This document shows positions 24,447 to 33,430 of a stretch of DNA of 47,355 bases, in pieces. The stretch's first letter is position 1. Every line of letters starts with the position of its first letter. The position numbers were made by a program, and so were the translations under genes. The notes under the pieces were generated by a model. That model had not been told where the DNA came from. It did no database searches and was given only the letters and a program-made list of their open reading frames with translations. Source of the stretch: Gemmatimonadota bacterium (GTDB lineage Bacteria; Latescibacterota; UBA2968; GCA-2709665). The stretch is from the NCBI GenBank assembly GCA_028873695.1, contig JAPPNU010000010.1, forward strand, positions 1-47,355, written 5' to 3'.

Positions 24447-25349
24447 ATGCTTTTCGACACGCATACGAATCTGCTGTGGTATCCCGACCATCTGTCGGAT
24501 GAATTCGTCGAGTCCGCGCTTGCGGCCAAGAAGGCGAAGATGCGACTGTCGCGCGACGTGTACTTTGCCGGCGACACCCAGGACGAGCGCAACGCGTTCG
24601 ACGCCAGGCCCGAGCAGTTGCTGGCAGCCACGGAAGACTGTGACAGGGCGATCGTGTTCGGCCTGCGCGCCCCGTACGTTGGCATCGACGTGCCGCAGGA
24701 ACTCGTTGCGCGATTCGTGAATGAAAACGCGGACCGGTTCTTCGGCTGGGGTTCGGTCAACCCGAACGACGCGGATTGCATCGATCAACTGGTATATTGC
24801 GTGGAGGACCTCGGGCTGAGTGGGCTCAAGGTGGCGCCGATCTACCAGAACTGGGACCCCCGGGATCCTTGTCACCTGCCGTTCTTCAAGAAGGCCGAAT
24901 CGCTGGGCATTCCGCTGAATATCCACCAGGGAACCTCGTTCGTCCGTTTCGGCCCGTTGAAGTACGCGAATCCGATTCAGCTCGAGGATATCGCAATCGC
25001 GTGTCCGGATCTCCGCATCGTCATTTCCCACATGGGGCATCCGTGGGAAGACGAGTGCGTGGTGCTCATTCGCAAGCATCCCAACCTGTACACCAACGTA
25101 TCCGCGCTCCACTACCGGCCGCGGCGGCACTACCAGGCCTTCATGTCGGCGATCGAATACGGCGTGGAACACAAACTGATATTCGGATCCGATTTTCCAT
25201 CGGCCACGGCGGCGCAGGTCATTGCCGGGCAGTGGAAGGTGAATGACGTGGTGAGGGGGACAAATTTCCCCACGGTCCCCGACGAGGTCATCCACAATAT
25301 CATCTACGAGAACTGGAAGCTCGCCCTTCCGGAGTATATCGGCCGTTGA
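24447..25349 (+). CDS. Amidohydrolase-like TIM-barrel protein
   Basis: The 300-residue protein belongs to the amidohydro-rel family (TIM-barrel hydrolases and decarboxylases): MLFDTHTNLLWYPDH, GWGSVNPND, LGLSGLKVAPIYQNW, IPLNIHQGTSF, VISHMGHPWEDE, and LIFGSDFPSA. Metal ligands H159 (IHQG) and the SHMGHP and GSDFP motifs are present. The first metal motif reads H-T-N instead of H-x-H, so the metal site may be altered. It starts 14 bases after the DMFase-like gene and is probably co-transcribed with it. The substrate is unknown. Confidence 0.8.
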   Translation: MLFDTHTNLLWYPDHLSDEFVESALAAKKAKMRLSRDVYFAGDTQDERNAFDARPEQLLAATEDCDRAIVFGLRAPYVGIDVPQELVARFVNENADRFFGWGSVNPNDADCIDQLVYCVEDLGLSGLKVAPIYQNWDPRDPCHLPFFKKAESLGIPLNIHQGTSFVRFGPLKYANPIQLEDIAIACPDLRIVISHMGHPWEDECVVLIRKHPNLYTNVSALHYRPRRHYQAFMSAIEYGVEHKLIFGSDFPSATAAQVIAGQWKVNDVVRGTNFPTVPDEVIHNIIYENWKLALPEYIGR

Positions 25350-25374
25350 ATTCCTATCACAATGAGAGGCCTTG

Positions 25375-26616
25375 ATGAGCCGATTGTATTACAGCGAAGA
25401 GGGGCGGGTGATGCCCACGCTTTGCGAGGAATTGACGACGTTCCGCCGGGCCCGCAAGCGGCTTGCGCTGCCGGCCACGGATGCGCCGGGGCAGGTCTAT
25501 ATCCTCGCCCGGCCCTATCCCGAGAACGCGGCGCCGCTTCGGGTGGCCGTGAACGGCGTCGAAGTCGCGCCGATCGCGCCCGAACGGCCCGGCGCTTATT
25601 CCTGGTATGAATTCCCGGTGACCGATCTCAGGGCCGGCGACAATACCTTCGAACTGTGGACCGACGGAACGGCGATGGACGGCTGGTCCCTCGCGATGGA
25701 AGCGGGACGGGCCGAAACCGGCAGCGCCCTCAGCGATGACGGCGGCGAGACCTGGCGGAGCGACCGGATGGGCTATCTCAACTCGGTCCTGGGCGAATAC
25801 GTCGTCCGGGTGCGCCTGTCCGAGGGAGAGGATCCGCCGCCGCCCGCCATGGTCTGGGAGGTCGAGGACTCGCCCAGGCTGCTCTCGTTGAGGCGTTTGC
25901 TGCCGCCGGTCGCGAGAGACCAGGGACCGCTGATCAACCGGGTCCGGGCGTTATCGTCCTGGCTGGCGTCCAGCTGGGAGCATACCAATTCGCTCCGGGC
26001 GGGTCAATACGCGCCATGGGACGCGGAAACCCTGCTCGCATGGGCACCCCGGCAGGTCGGACACAACGGCAAACGGCCGGTGGCGATGTGCGTTCACTAT
26101 GCGGCGGCATTCGTCAGTTGCGCCCAGGCGGCGGGCATTCCCGCCCGATGCGCCGTCCTTACCGACGCGGTCAACGGTTTCAACGGGCATTTCGTGGCCG
26201 AGGTCTGGTTCGAGGAGTATGGCAAGTGGGCCGTGGTGGATCCCAACACCGATGCCCTGTTCGTCAGGAACGGGGTACCCATGTCGATGGGCGAGGTGCA
26301 GGCCGTTGGAGAGAGCCTGAAAACCCATATCGAATACGGTCCCGGCGCACAGTACCAGCGTACGTTTCCGCATATGGTTGAATTCGCGCGGGAGAATCTG
26401 GAGAAGGGGGTGTGCTTCGGGCACCGGAGCGTGTGGTTCCGGAGCGACCTGCTGGGGCGACCGGAATTCTCGCCACCCGCGCACGGATCGCTGAGTTATT
26501 GCGAGACGGGCCTGGTCTGGGAGCAACGCGACCTGGCGGCGGGGTTCGGGATGTTTCCATTCTTCGGCGACGAGGGCTACTTCGATGCCGCGCCGGCAGG
26601 TTTCGGTGACGTGTGA
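25375..26616 (+). CDS. Transglutaminase-like cysteine enzyme
   Basis: The 413-residue protein has an N-terminal beta-sandwich followed by a transglutaminase-like fold with an intact triad: C239 (AMCVHYAAAF), H272 (FNGHFVAEVW) and D289 (AVVDPNTDA). Such folds cleave or form amide bonds, often on peptides, and are frequently peptidases or peptide N-glycanases. No signal peptide is present, so it acts in the cytoplasm. ATG 25375 is preferred over the TTG at 25372; GAGAGG lies at 25364-25369. It is the fourth gene in the amide-type block. Confidence 0.8.
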   Translation: MSRLYYSEEGRVMPTLCEELTTFRRARKRLALPATDAPGQVYILARPYPENAAPLRVAVNGVEVAPIAPERPGAYSWYEFPVTDLRAGDNTFELWTDGTAMDGWSLAMEAGRAETGSALSDDGGETWRSDRMGYLNSVLGEYVVRVRLSEGEDPPPPAMVWEVEDSPRLLSLRRLLPPVARDQGPLINRVRALSSWLASSWEHTNSLRAGQYAPWDAETLLAWAPRQVGHNGKRPVAMCVHYAAAFVSCAQAAGIPARCAVLTDAVNGFNGHFVAEVWFEEYGKWAVVDPNTDALFVRNGVPMSMGEVQAVGESLKTHIEYGPGAQYQRTFPHMVEFARENLEKGVCFGHRSVWFRSDLLGRPEFSPPAHGSLSYCETGLVWEQRDLAAGFGMFPFFGDEGYFDAAPAGFGDV

Positions 26617-26676
26617 AACGGCGACCGGCGGCATTCGCGGTTACGTATATCCGATTATGTTCATAGAGGGAGTCCC

Positions 26677-27666
26677 ATGATCAAAATAGGTACGCGAATC
26701 GATCCCGATTGGCTGGACCGGCCGGAGGACCTGCGGTTCCTGCGGCAGATCGGAGTGGACGTCGTGGACGTGACGCTGGATATCTTCCCGGGGTACAGGG
26801 AGTCCGGGCGACTGCGTCGCGAAAGCCTGGAGCGCGTGGTGGAGGTGGTGGACGGCGCCGGCCTCAGGATCGAACGGGCGAACGCCACGAACAACTATAT
26901 GCGCGCTGTCTTCCTGGGTGAATCCGGCGCCGCACAGGAACTGGATCATCTCGTGGCGAACGTCGCGCTCTGCGGAGAATACGGATTTCCCGTCGTCGGG
27001 ATTCAGTGTTTCCAGGCCGCCCAGTTCGAAGGGTTGCCTCGAGGCGTATTCGAGTGGGTGGAAGGCCGGGGCGGCTATCGGCACCTGAGGGTTGATTTGC
27101 GGGACGCGCTGAACAGACCCCCGCGAGACGGCGCGCCAACGCACGAGGAACTCTGGGAACGGACGTTGGAGATCTTCCGGGCGACGGTGCCTGTCGCCGA
27201 AGCGTGCGGAACACGGGTCGCGATGCATGGGAACGACCCTCCCGTGTCCAGCCTGTACGGCGTACCTCAGATCCTGCACGATTTCGCGTCGTTCGATCGG
27301 CTGTTTTCGGAGGTGCCGTCGCCTGCAAACGGGATGACCTTCTGCGTCGGCACGCGGTACGAGTCGGGCGAGGACGTATTCGAGGGAATCCGGCGGTTTG
27401 GCGGGCAGGGGAGAATCTTCCACGTGCATTTTCGAAACGTGCGGGGAACCATTCCTGAAACCGGGGGGTATGAGGAGGTGAGTCCGGATCTGGGAGACCT
27501 GAACATGTTCCATGTGGTACGGGCATTGCACGAAGTGGATTTCGAGGGCGCCATAGACTACGACCATATTATGAAGTTGGCCGGCGACGCGGAAGGGCGG
27601 GCCTATATAGCACTATGCGTCGGGCAGATGCACGGATTCCTGAAGGCGCTCGAAACGGAACGTTGA
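26677..27666 (+). CDS. Mannonate dehydratase (UxuA)-like TIM-barrel protein
   Basis: The 329-residue protein resembles D-mannonate dehydratase, which dehydrates mannonate to 2-keto-3-deoxygluconate. It shares the AMHGNDPPVSSLYG motif, SPANGMTFCVGT, IFHVHFRNV, and the LNMFHVVRALHEVDFEGAI tail with aligned metal residues (H188, C227, H255 region). It is shorter than UxuA (about 350-390), and some positions differ, so another sugar acid or isomerase activity is possible. No uxaC or kdgK neighbour is seen. ATG 26677 follows AGAGGGAG. Confidence 0.75.
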   Translation: MIKIGTRIDPDWLDRPEDLRFLRQIGVDVVDVTLDIFPGYRESGRLRRESLERVVEVVDGAGLRIERANATNNYMRAVFLGESGAAQELDHLVANVALCGEYGFPVVGIQCFQAAQFEGLPRGVFEWVEGRGGYRHLRVDLRDALNRPPRDGAPTHEELWERTLEIFRATVPVAEACGTRVAMHGNDPPVSSLYGVPQILHDFASFDRLFSEVPSPANGMTFCVGTRYESGEDVFEGIRRFGGQGRIFHVHFRNVRGTIPETGGYEEVSPDLGDLNMFHVVRALHEVDFEGAIDYDHIMKLAGDAEGRAYIALCVGQMHGFLKALETER

Positions 27667-27738
27667 CGGGTGATGCACATTATGGAAGACGCCTTGCACG
27701 GCCGATGTTCAGCGGGTTGAACGCAAACGTACCGGGAG

Positions 27739-30339
27739 ATGACACTGAGCGTTTCCATGGCTGAAACGACGGAAATCGTTGTCGATCTTGCGCGGGCCTC
27801 CTGTGCATCGCTCGATCAGGTGGGCGGAAAGGCGAGAAACCTGGGGCGTCTGCTTGCCGGGGGATTCCGAGTTCCGGACGGGTTCTGCGTGACAGCGGAC
27901 GCCTGTGCACGGTTTCTTGAATACAATGGCCTGGATCCCGCGGGCGCGACCGAGGAGACGGTTGCCCGGGGTTCGTTTCCCGAATACGTGGAACGGGCTA
28001 TCCGGACGTCATCCGAATTGCTCCTCCGCCAGGGCGCGGGACCGGTTGCGGTTCGGTCGTCCGGCGCCTCCGAGGACGGCAGCGCATTCGCGTTTGCGGG
28101 TCAGTTCGAGACGTACCTGAATCTCACGGATGTCGCTTCCGTACTCCAACACGTCCGGATGTGCTGGGCGTCTGCATGGAACGACCGGTTGCGAACCTAT
28201 GCCCCGGACGTGATTCCCCGTATTGCGGTTGTTGTACAGGAGATGGTTGACGCGGAGAAGTCCGGCATCGTTTTCACGCAAAACCCGGTGGCGTCAGGCG
28301 CACCGGGTATTTTTGTGGAGGCCAACTGGGGGCTCGGCGAGACGGTGGTCGGAGGGGAGGTTTCGCCCGATTCCTACGTGCTGGACCGGAAAACGGGCAA
28401 CGTTGTCGAGAAACATATCGCAGAGAAGCTGTGGCGGCTGCGACCGGGCGACCGCCGCGCCGAACCCATGCCGGAGGGCCTTCGTCGAGCCGAAGCGCTT
28501 TCACCCGATGAGCTGCGCATGCTCTGGCGGCAAGGGAGGAAGATCGAGGCGTTCTCCGGGGGCCGGCCCCAGGACATCGAGTGGGCGTTTTCCGGCGGCA
28601 GGCTCTATCTTCTGCAGACGCGTCCGATTACCACGACGGTCTCCCGCCCGCGCGGCACGTGGTCGCGGGGCATCTGCGACGACCTCTGGTCCGAGGCCCT
28701 CTGTCCGATGGCCGCGTCCATCATTGCGGGTCGCCTGAGCGAGGCCTACACCTTCCAGCGTGCCGCGCGGCGCCTGGGGCTGAGAGCGTTGATTCGCGAT
28801 GACATGATGAACGTAATCGACGGTTACATGTATGTGAACGCCGACGCCGTGTCGCAGGTGCTCCGGCTGATCCCGGAGCGCCTGACGGCAGACGACGCCC
28901 TGAAAATTCTGCCCCGGAGCCTCCGGGATGAGGTCAAGGACTCGCCGCGGTCCTGGTGGCGGATTGTCCCGGCGCTGTTGCGTCTGCCGGGCCTGCTGAT
29001 GACCGAACCCTACGGTCTGATTCACAGCAATCACCGGCGGGTCAGGCAGGCATTTTTCCCGGTATTCTGCCGGCGGATTCATGCCATCGAGCGTCAGATT
29101 TCCTCGGCGCGGGCTCCGGATGCGCTGCTCGGTGCGGCGAATCGTCTGACCGAACTGGCCATGCGCCAGCAGCGGGACGTCAACCAGTGGAGCTACGCGT
29201 TCGCGATGAACTGCATCTGGGCGCTGCGAACGATGGTGGTCCGCTGGGCGGACCTCGATATGGAAGTCTTCAAGGACCTGCTGCTGGTCCCTGCGAGAAA
29301 CAAGACTTCGGAGGCCAATGCCGCTCTTGAGGAATTGACAGAGGAGGTCCGGAACGACCCAGGGCTGCGGCGGATCCTGGAAACTGGCGAGGACGGGGCG
29401 TTCCTGAGGCGTATGACGGCGGGCGAGGGCCGCTTCGCTTCGAGGTTCGAGGCGTTCATCCAGGGGTACGGGGAACGCGCCGCCAATCGGGATTTCACGT
29501 ATGCGCGCTGGCGGGAACGGCCGGAAATCGTCGTGCAGATGCTCCGGCAGAATCTCTGCGCCGAATCCGTGCCGCTGCGGAAAGAGCCCCGGGAAACGAT
29601 GCAGGCGGCGGAATCGAAGGTATTTGAGCGTCTGTCCGAAACGCCCTTCGGATCGGTGCGCGTCGTGGTGTTTCGGCACGTACTGAGATACGCAAGGATC
29701 TATATCGGACTTCGTGAGGAGTTGCGATTTCACCTCGACAGATTGTTCGCCGGGTACCGGTCTGTCTTTCTGGGGCTGGCCGACCATCTCGTATCCCGAG
29801 GACTGCTTCGACGGAAGGATGACGTGTTCTTCCTGACCTGTGGCGAGGTCGAGAACGCGTTCCGTGGCGGCCCCGCGCCGTCCGAAGACGAGATCCTTCG
29901 ACGGATCGCGGATTTCGAACGCGCGCGCATCAGACAGCCGTTTTATTTCTGGATTGACGGTCGCGGCGAGAATCCCGTCGTCGACGAAGATCAGGACGCG
30001 CACCGGTTGCAGGGCGTTGGAACGAGCCCCGGAACGGCAACCGGATTCGCCAGGCTGATACGCGGACCCGAGGCGTTCGGGACGCTTGGGCAGGGGGAGG
30101 TGCTGGTCGCACTGGGGACGGATCCGGGATGGACCCCGCTCTTCCGGCGGGCGAGCGCGGTGGTCACGGAAATCGGCGGGGTCCTGAACCACAGTTCCGT
30201 GATCGCCCGGGAGTACCGGGTCCCCGCGGTGGTCGGGGTGTCGGGCGCGACGCGGCGCATCCGCACCGGAGACCGCGTTACCGTGGATGGGAGTCGCGGT
30301 GTGGTCGAAATTTTCGTCGACGGAGGCGGGTCCCATTAA
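27739..30339 (+). CDS. PEP synthase-fold phosphotransferase, rifampin-phosphotransferase-like
   Basis: The 866-residue protein has three domains in order: a PPDK/PEP-synthase ATP-grasp domain (about 15-320; GGKARNLGRLLAGGFRVPDG, VRSSGASEDG, QEMVDAEKSGIVFTQNP), a largely helical middle (about 330-760), and a C-terminal phosphohistidine domain (about 775-866) with H818 in GGVLNHSSVIAREYRVPAVVG. The PEP/pyruvate-binding barrel of true PEP synthase is absent. Order and length match rifampin phosphotransferase, which moves the beta-phosphate of ATP onto a small molecule through the histidine. The substrate here is unknown. The loop has NHSS where homologues usually have SHG/SHA. ATG 27739 has GGGAG immediately before it; ATG 27757 is an alternative. 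Confidence 0.75.
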   Translation: MTLSVSMAETTEIVVDLARASCASLDQVGGKARNLGRLLAGGFRVPDGFCVTADACARFLEYNGLDPAGATEETVARGSFPEYVERAIRTSSELLLRQGAGPVAVRSSGASEDGSAFAFAGQFETYLNLTDVASVLQHVRMCWASAWNDRLRTYAPDVIPRIAVVVQEMVDAEKSGIVFTQNPVASGAPGIFVEANWGLGETVVGGEVSPDSYVLDRKTGNVVEKHIAEKLWRLRPGDRRAEPMPEGLRRAEALSPDELRMLWRQGRKIEAFSGGRPQDIEWAFSGGRLYLLQTRPITTTVSRPRGTWSRGICDDLWSEALCPMAASIIAGRLSEAYTFQRAARRLGLRALIRDDMMNVIDGYMYVNADAVSQVLRLIPERLTADDALKILPRSLRDEVKDSPRSWWRIVPALLRLPGLLMTEPYGLIHSNHRRVRQAFFPVFCRRIHAIERQISSARAPDALLGAANRLTELAMRQQRDVNQWSYAFAMNCIWALRTMVVRWADLDMEVFKDLLLVPARNKTSEANAALEELTEEVRNDPGLRRILETGEDGAFLRRMTAGEGRFASRFEAFIQGYGERAANRDFTYARWRERPEIVVQMLRQNLCAESVPLRKEPRETMQAAESKVFERLSETPFGSVRVVVFRHVLRYARIYIGLREELRFHLDRLFAGYRSVFLGLADHLVSRGLLRRKDDVFFLTCGEVENAFRGGPAPSEDEILRRIADFERARIRQPFYFWIDGRGENPVVDEDQDAHRLQGVGTSPGTATGFARLIRGPEAFGTLGQGEVLVALGTDPGWTPLFRRASAVVTEIGGVLNHSSVIAREYRVPAVVGVSGATRRIRTGDRVTVDGSRGVVEIFVDGGGSH

Positions 30340-30511
30340 TCCTGCGATCCGGCAGACCGGGCCGGATTGGCGGCCGGACACGACGGTTCTTGACACACTT
30401 CCGTATAACCTCCTTGTTTTTAATTATTTGAGATAATATCGCTTCAGCGTTTCGTCGAACTTGGGATTGACCGGCGAGCGAATCGGTTGCCAATGAGCCC
30501 TTCTTGTTGTA

Positions 30512-30565
30512 AATTTACCATTCTGTATCGGAACCGCAATTCACCATTCTTCGTTTCGGCACCGC
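30512..30565 (+). repeat. Two tandem imperfect ~27-bp repeats before yggS
   Basis: Unit 1 (30512-30537) begins AATTTACCATTCT and ends CGGAACCGC; unit 2 (30538-30565) begins AATTCACCATTCT and ends CGGCACCGC. They are directly adjacent and stop 4 bases before the yggS ATG. They could be a duplicated protein-binding site or translational element in the leader. Confidence 0.55.
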
Positions 30566-30569
30566 GCCA

Positions 30570-31259
30570 ATGACGTCGATTTCCGAGAATCTGGAGCGGG
30601 TCCTGGAGCGCATCGCCCGGGCCGCGGAGCGAGCGGGGCGGCAGGCGCGGGACGTGACCCTTGTCGCGGTCTCCAAGACGAAGAACGTCGAGGCCATCGG
30701 GGAAGCGGTGGAAGCGGGGGTACGGGTGTTGGGCGAAAACCGCGTACAGGAAGCCGAGACGAAGGTGGGCAGCGTCACGGATGCCGTGGAATGGCACCTC
30801 GTTGGTCACCTGCAGCGCAACAAGGTGAAGAGTGCGTTGCGCATGTTCGAGTTGATCCACTCCCTCGACAGTCTGCGGCTTGCAAAGGAGATTGGAAAAC
30901 GCGCGGTACAGGCCGGGATTTCCGCGCGGACGCTCGTACAGGTGAATACTTCCGGGGCGGACTCGCAGTTCGGTGCCGCGCCTCACGCCGCGGTCGACCT
31001 TGTGGGGCGGATTTCAGAGGTGGAAGGCGTGGGTGTGGAGGGGTTGATGACGATAGGCCTGTTCCTACCGGATCCGGAAGCGGTTCGACCATGTTTCGTA
31101 CAGCTGCGGGAACTGAGTGAAGAGATTGAATCGGCGCGAATACCGGGTGTGTCGATGACACACCTGTCAATGGGGATGACGGGGGATTTCGAGGCGGCAA
31201 TCGAGGAAGGCGCCACGATGGTGCGCGTCGGTTCGGCGGTCTTCGGTTCACGGCAATGA
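30570..31259 (+). CDS. yggS: YggS/PROSC family PLP-homeostasis protein
   Basis: The 229-residue TIM-barrel protein binds pyridoxal phosphate without known catalysis and buffers cellular PLP. K36 in VAVSKTKNVEAI forms the Schiff base, followed by VLGENRVQEA, WHLVGHLQRNK, and the closing LSMGMTGDFEAAIEEGAT and VRVGSAVFG motifs. Length is normal. It lies upstream of yggT in the common yggS-yggT order. The ATG follows two imperfect repeats rather than a strong ribosome binding site. Confidence 0.95.
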   Translation: MTSISENLERVLERIARAAERAGRQARDVTLVAVSKTKNVEAIGEAVEAGVRVLGENRVQEAETKVGSVTDAVEWHLVGHLQRNKVKSALRMFELIHSLDSLRLAKEIGKRAVQAGISARTLVQVNTSGADSQFGAAPHAAVDLVGRISEVEGVGVEGLMTIGLFLPDPEAVRPCFVQLRELSEEIESARIPGVSMTHLSMGMTGDFEAAIEEGATMVRVGSAVFGSRQ

Positions 31260-31314
31260 CGCAAGTACCGCGCGCCCGACGGTCGGCGCCGGGGCTGCCA
31301 GGATAAGGATTGCG

Positions 31315-31917
31315 ATGTTATACGTCTTGTTGCAGGTCATTGACTATTTGCGTGCAGCCGTCGATTTCGCGGCATTCGCGGTGGTCGTCGTTGTCGTCGT
31401 CCTGATGGTCCTGCGATGGATACTGTTCAGGGCGCAGCCCTTCGGACGGCTTGCTCAGGTCGTTCGGGAATGGACGGACCCCATGATCTGGCCGGTTGCG
31501 CAGAGCCTGCCGGCGTCCAACAGTCTCAGCATTGCGCCGTTGTTCGTGATTCTGGCAGCGCTGCTGGCCGCGTTTTTTCTGAAGTGGGTCAGCAACGATG
31601 TGCTGCTGGCGCTGGAAGGGGTGGTTCGGGCATTGATGAACGTGGCTTTTCTTCAGGTCATCGGCTGGCTCTTTTACGGTGCGATTTCGGTCTTTCTGGT
31701 GTTGATCCTCGCCCGCATCATTGTTTCCTGGATGCCCTTTCTGCAAGGCGGGCGGCTGATCTGGACGCTGTATGCGCTTACCGAGCCCGTCATGGCGCCT
31801 TTCCGGCGCATGATTCCGCCGCTTGGGATGTTCGATCTCTCGCCGATTCTGTTGATCCTGCTGTTGAATTTCGCAAAGAGCGCGGTTCTCGCTGTCTTCG
31901 GACTGGGCGCGTCGTAG
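31315..31917 (+). CDS. yggT: YggT family membrane protein
   Basis: The 200-residue membrane protein has two YggT domains, each a pair of hydrophobic helices around the conserved R-x-IL...W-x-P region: LRWILFRAQPFGRL with DPMIWPVAQ, and LILARIIVSWMPF with YALTEPVMAPFRRMIPPLG. Members are implicated in cell division or osmotic processes without a settled role. It sits in the usual place between yggS and downstream housekeeping genes. Its codons are normal and the start follows GGATAAGGAT. Confidence 0.9.
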   Translation: MLYVLLQVIDYLRAAVDFAAFAVVVVVVVLMVLRWILFRAQPFGRLAQVVREWTDPMIWPVAQSLPASNSLSIAPLFVILAALLAAFFLKWVSNDVLLALEGVVRALMNVAFLQVIGWLFYGAISVFLVLILARIIVSWMPFLQGGRLIWTLYALTEPVMAPFRRMIPPLGMFDLSPILLILLLNFAKSAVLAVFGLGAS

Positions 31918-31948
31918 GGTCGGATTTCCGGAAGGACGGAGCGGTGCC

Positions 31949-32836
31949 ATGACAGACGCGAAGCCGTTGCGCCTGGGCGTGATCGGCGGGTCCGGGTTCT
32001 ACGAGATGGACGGCGTCAGGGTTGTGCGGGAGCACGACGTGGACACGCCGTTCGGCCGGCCCTCGGACCTGCTGGTGGAAGCAGACGTCCACGGACGCAC
32101 GGCCTTTTTTCTCCCCCGGCATGGTCGTGGACACCGGTTGTTGCCGTCCGAGGTGCCGTATCGCGCCAATATACATGCGCTGAAACAGCTGGGCGTTACC
32201 CATGTCCTCGCGGTGGGCGCCGTGGGCATCATGAAAGAACACATCGGTCCGGGGGACATGGTCGTCCCGGACCAGATTTTCGACCGTACCAAGGGGAATC
32301 GGGCGTCCACGTTCTTCGGCGGCGGGGTTGTGGGTCACGTGTCCTTCGCCGACCCGTTTTGCGCCGGGATGCGCAGACTGGTTGTACAGGCTGCGAAGGC
32401 AAGGGGCGCCGCGGTCCACGACGGCGGCACGTACGTCTGCATGGAAGGGCCGCAGTTTTCCACCCGGGCGGAGTCGCACTTCTATCGCCGGGCCGCCGAC
32501 GCCACGGTGATCGGAATGACGGCGCTTCCGGAGGCCAAACTCGCCCGTGAGGCTGAAATGTGTTACGCCGCGCTGTCGATGGGCACGGACTACGATTGCT
32601 GGCACGAACAGGAAGGGGACGTCGATATCGAGTCCGTTCTCGCCATCCTGAAGGCGAATACACGGACGGCCAATGCGGTCGTGAAGGAAATCTCGGGGCT
32701 GCTGCCGGAAGCGTCGGACTGCGAATGCCAGCGCGCGGCGCGGGATGCGATTATAACGGCGCCGGACGTCATTTCCAGTGAGGCGAAACAGCGGTTGAGC
32801 GTCCTTTATGGACACTATCTGGACGGGACGGGATGA
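31949..32836 (+). CDS. mtnP: S-methyl-5'-thioadenosine phosphorylase
   Basis: The 295-residue protein belongs to the PNP/MTAP family. It shows GVIGGSGFYEMDG with the phosphate loop, FLPRHGRGHRLLPSEVPYRAN, MEGPQFSTRAE, and an IGMTALPEAKLAREAEMCYA segment followed by TDYDCW, the residues that in MTAP select methylthioadenosine over plain purine nucleosides. It splits MTA with phosphate into adenine and methylthioribose-1-phosphate for methionine salvage. The other salvage genes are not here. Its stop overlaps the NUDIX start (ATGA), so the two are translationally coupled. Confidence 0.92.
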   Translation: MTDAKPLRLGVIGGSGFYEMDGVRVVREHDVDTPFGRPSDLLVEADVHGRTAFFLPRHGRGHRLLPSEVPYRANIHALKQLGVTHVLAVGAVGIMKEHIGPGDMVVPDQIFDRTKGNRASTFFGGGVVGHVSFADPFCAGMRRLVVQAAKARGAAVHDGGTYVCMEGPQFSTRAESHFYRRAADATVIGMTALPEAKLAREAEMCYAALSMGTDYDCWHEQEGDVDIESVLAILKANTRTANAVVKEISGLLPEASDCECQRAARDAIITAPDVISSEAKQRLSVLYGHYLDGTG

Positions 32837-33312
32837 TCGACGAACGTTGGTACAGAAGACCCGATGGCGTACCGGAAGCCGTTTCGGCGGGGGGTGTGGT
32901 CGTCAGGGTGGAAGACGGACAGGTGATGGTGGCGCTGATTCGCGAGCGGTCCTACGCGGAGTACGTACTGCCGAAGGGACACGTGGACAGGGGCGAGTCC
33001 GTCGAGGAGGCCGCCCGCAGGGAAATCGAGGAGGAAGCGGGGTTTACGGAACTGGAGCTGATCCGGTCGATGGGCGTTCGGGAACGGATGAATTTTCATC
33101 GAACGGAGTGGAAGACCACGCATTATTTCCTGTATCGGACCGAGCAGGTTGACGTTGTGCCCACCGACGTCGAATACCACGAAGTGGTGGACTGGTTTCC
33201 GATTCACCGGCTGCCCGTGATGACGTGGCCGGAACAGAAAGCGCTGCTGAGGGAGAACGAGCATCGGATTGTCGCGATGGTGAATGGCCGGTCGACTCGA
33301 AAGCCCCTGTAA
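32833..33312 (+). CDS. NUDIX hydrolase
   Basis: The 159-residue protein has a perfect NUDIX box at residues 49-71 (G49, E55, R63, E64, E67, E68, G70), which coordinates Mg2+ for cleaving a nucleoside diphosphate linked to another moiety. Flanking strands (EAVSAGGVVVRV, WFPIHRLPVMTW) are typical. The substrate cannot be read from sequence; diadenosine polyphosphates are common for this length. It overlaps mtnP by 4 bases. Confidence 0.92.
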   Translation: MIDERWYRRPDGVPEAVSAGGVVVRVEDGQVMVALIRERSYAEYVLPKGHVDRGESVEEAARREIEEEAGFTELELIRSMGVRERMNFHRTEWKTTHYFLYRTEQVDVVPTDVEYHEVVDWFPIHRLPVMTWPEQKALLRENEHRIVAMVNGRSTRKPL

Positions 33313-33430
33313 CTTCCGGCGCCGTGCTTCCGCACGAACCGGTCTGCGTTGCGGAGCGCAGGGCCGCCGTACCGTATCGATGACCAGACCGGAATGACCC
33401 GCGGTTTCCCGAATACAACAACGACAGTGA

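Noticed and set aside
30390..30439. A promoter from TTGACA (30390-30395) to TATAAC or TAATAT
   Set aside because: The TATAAC box is only 8 bases away and the TAATAT is far too distant, so spacing does not fit either pair.
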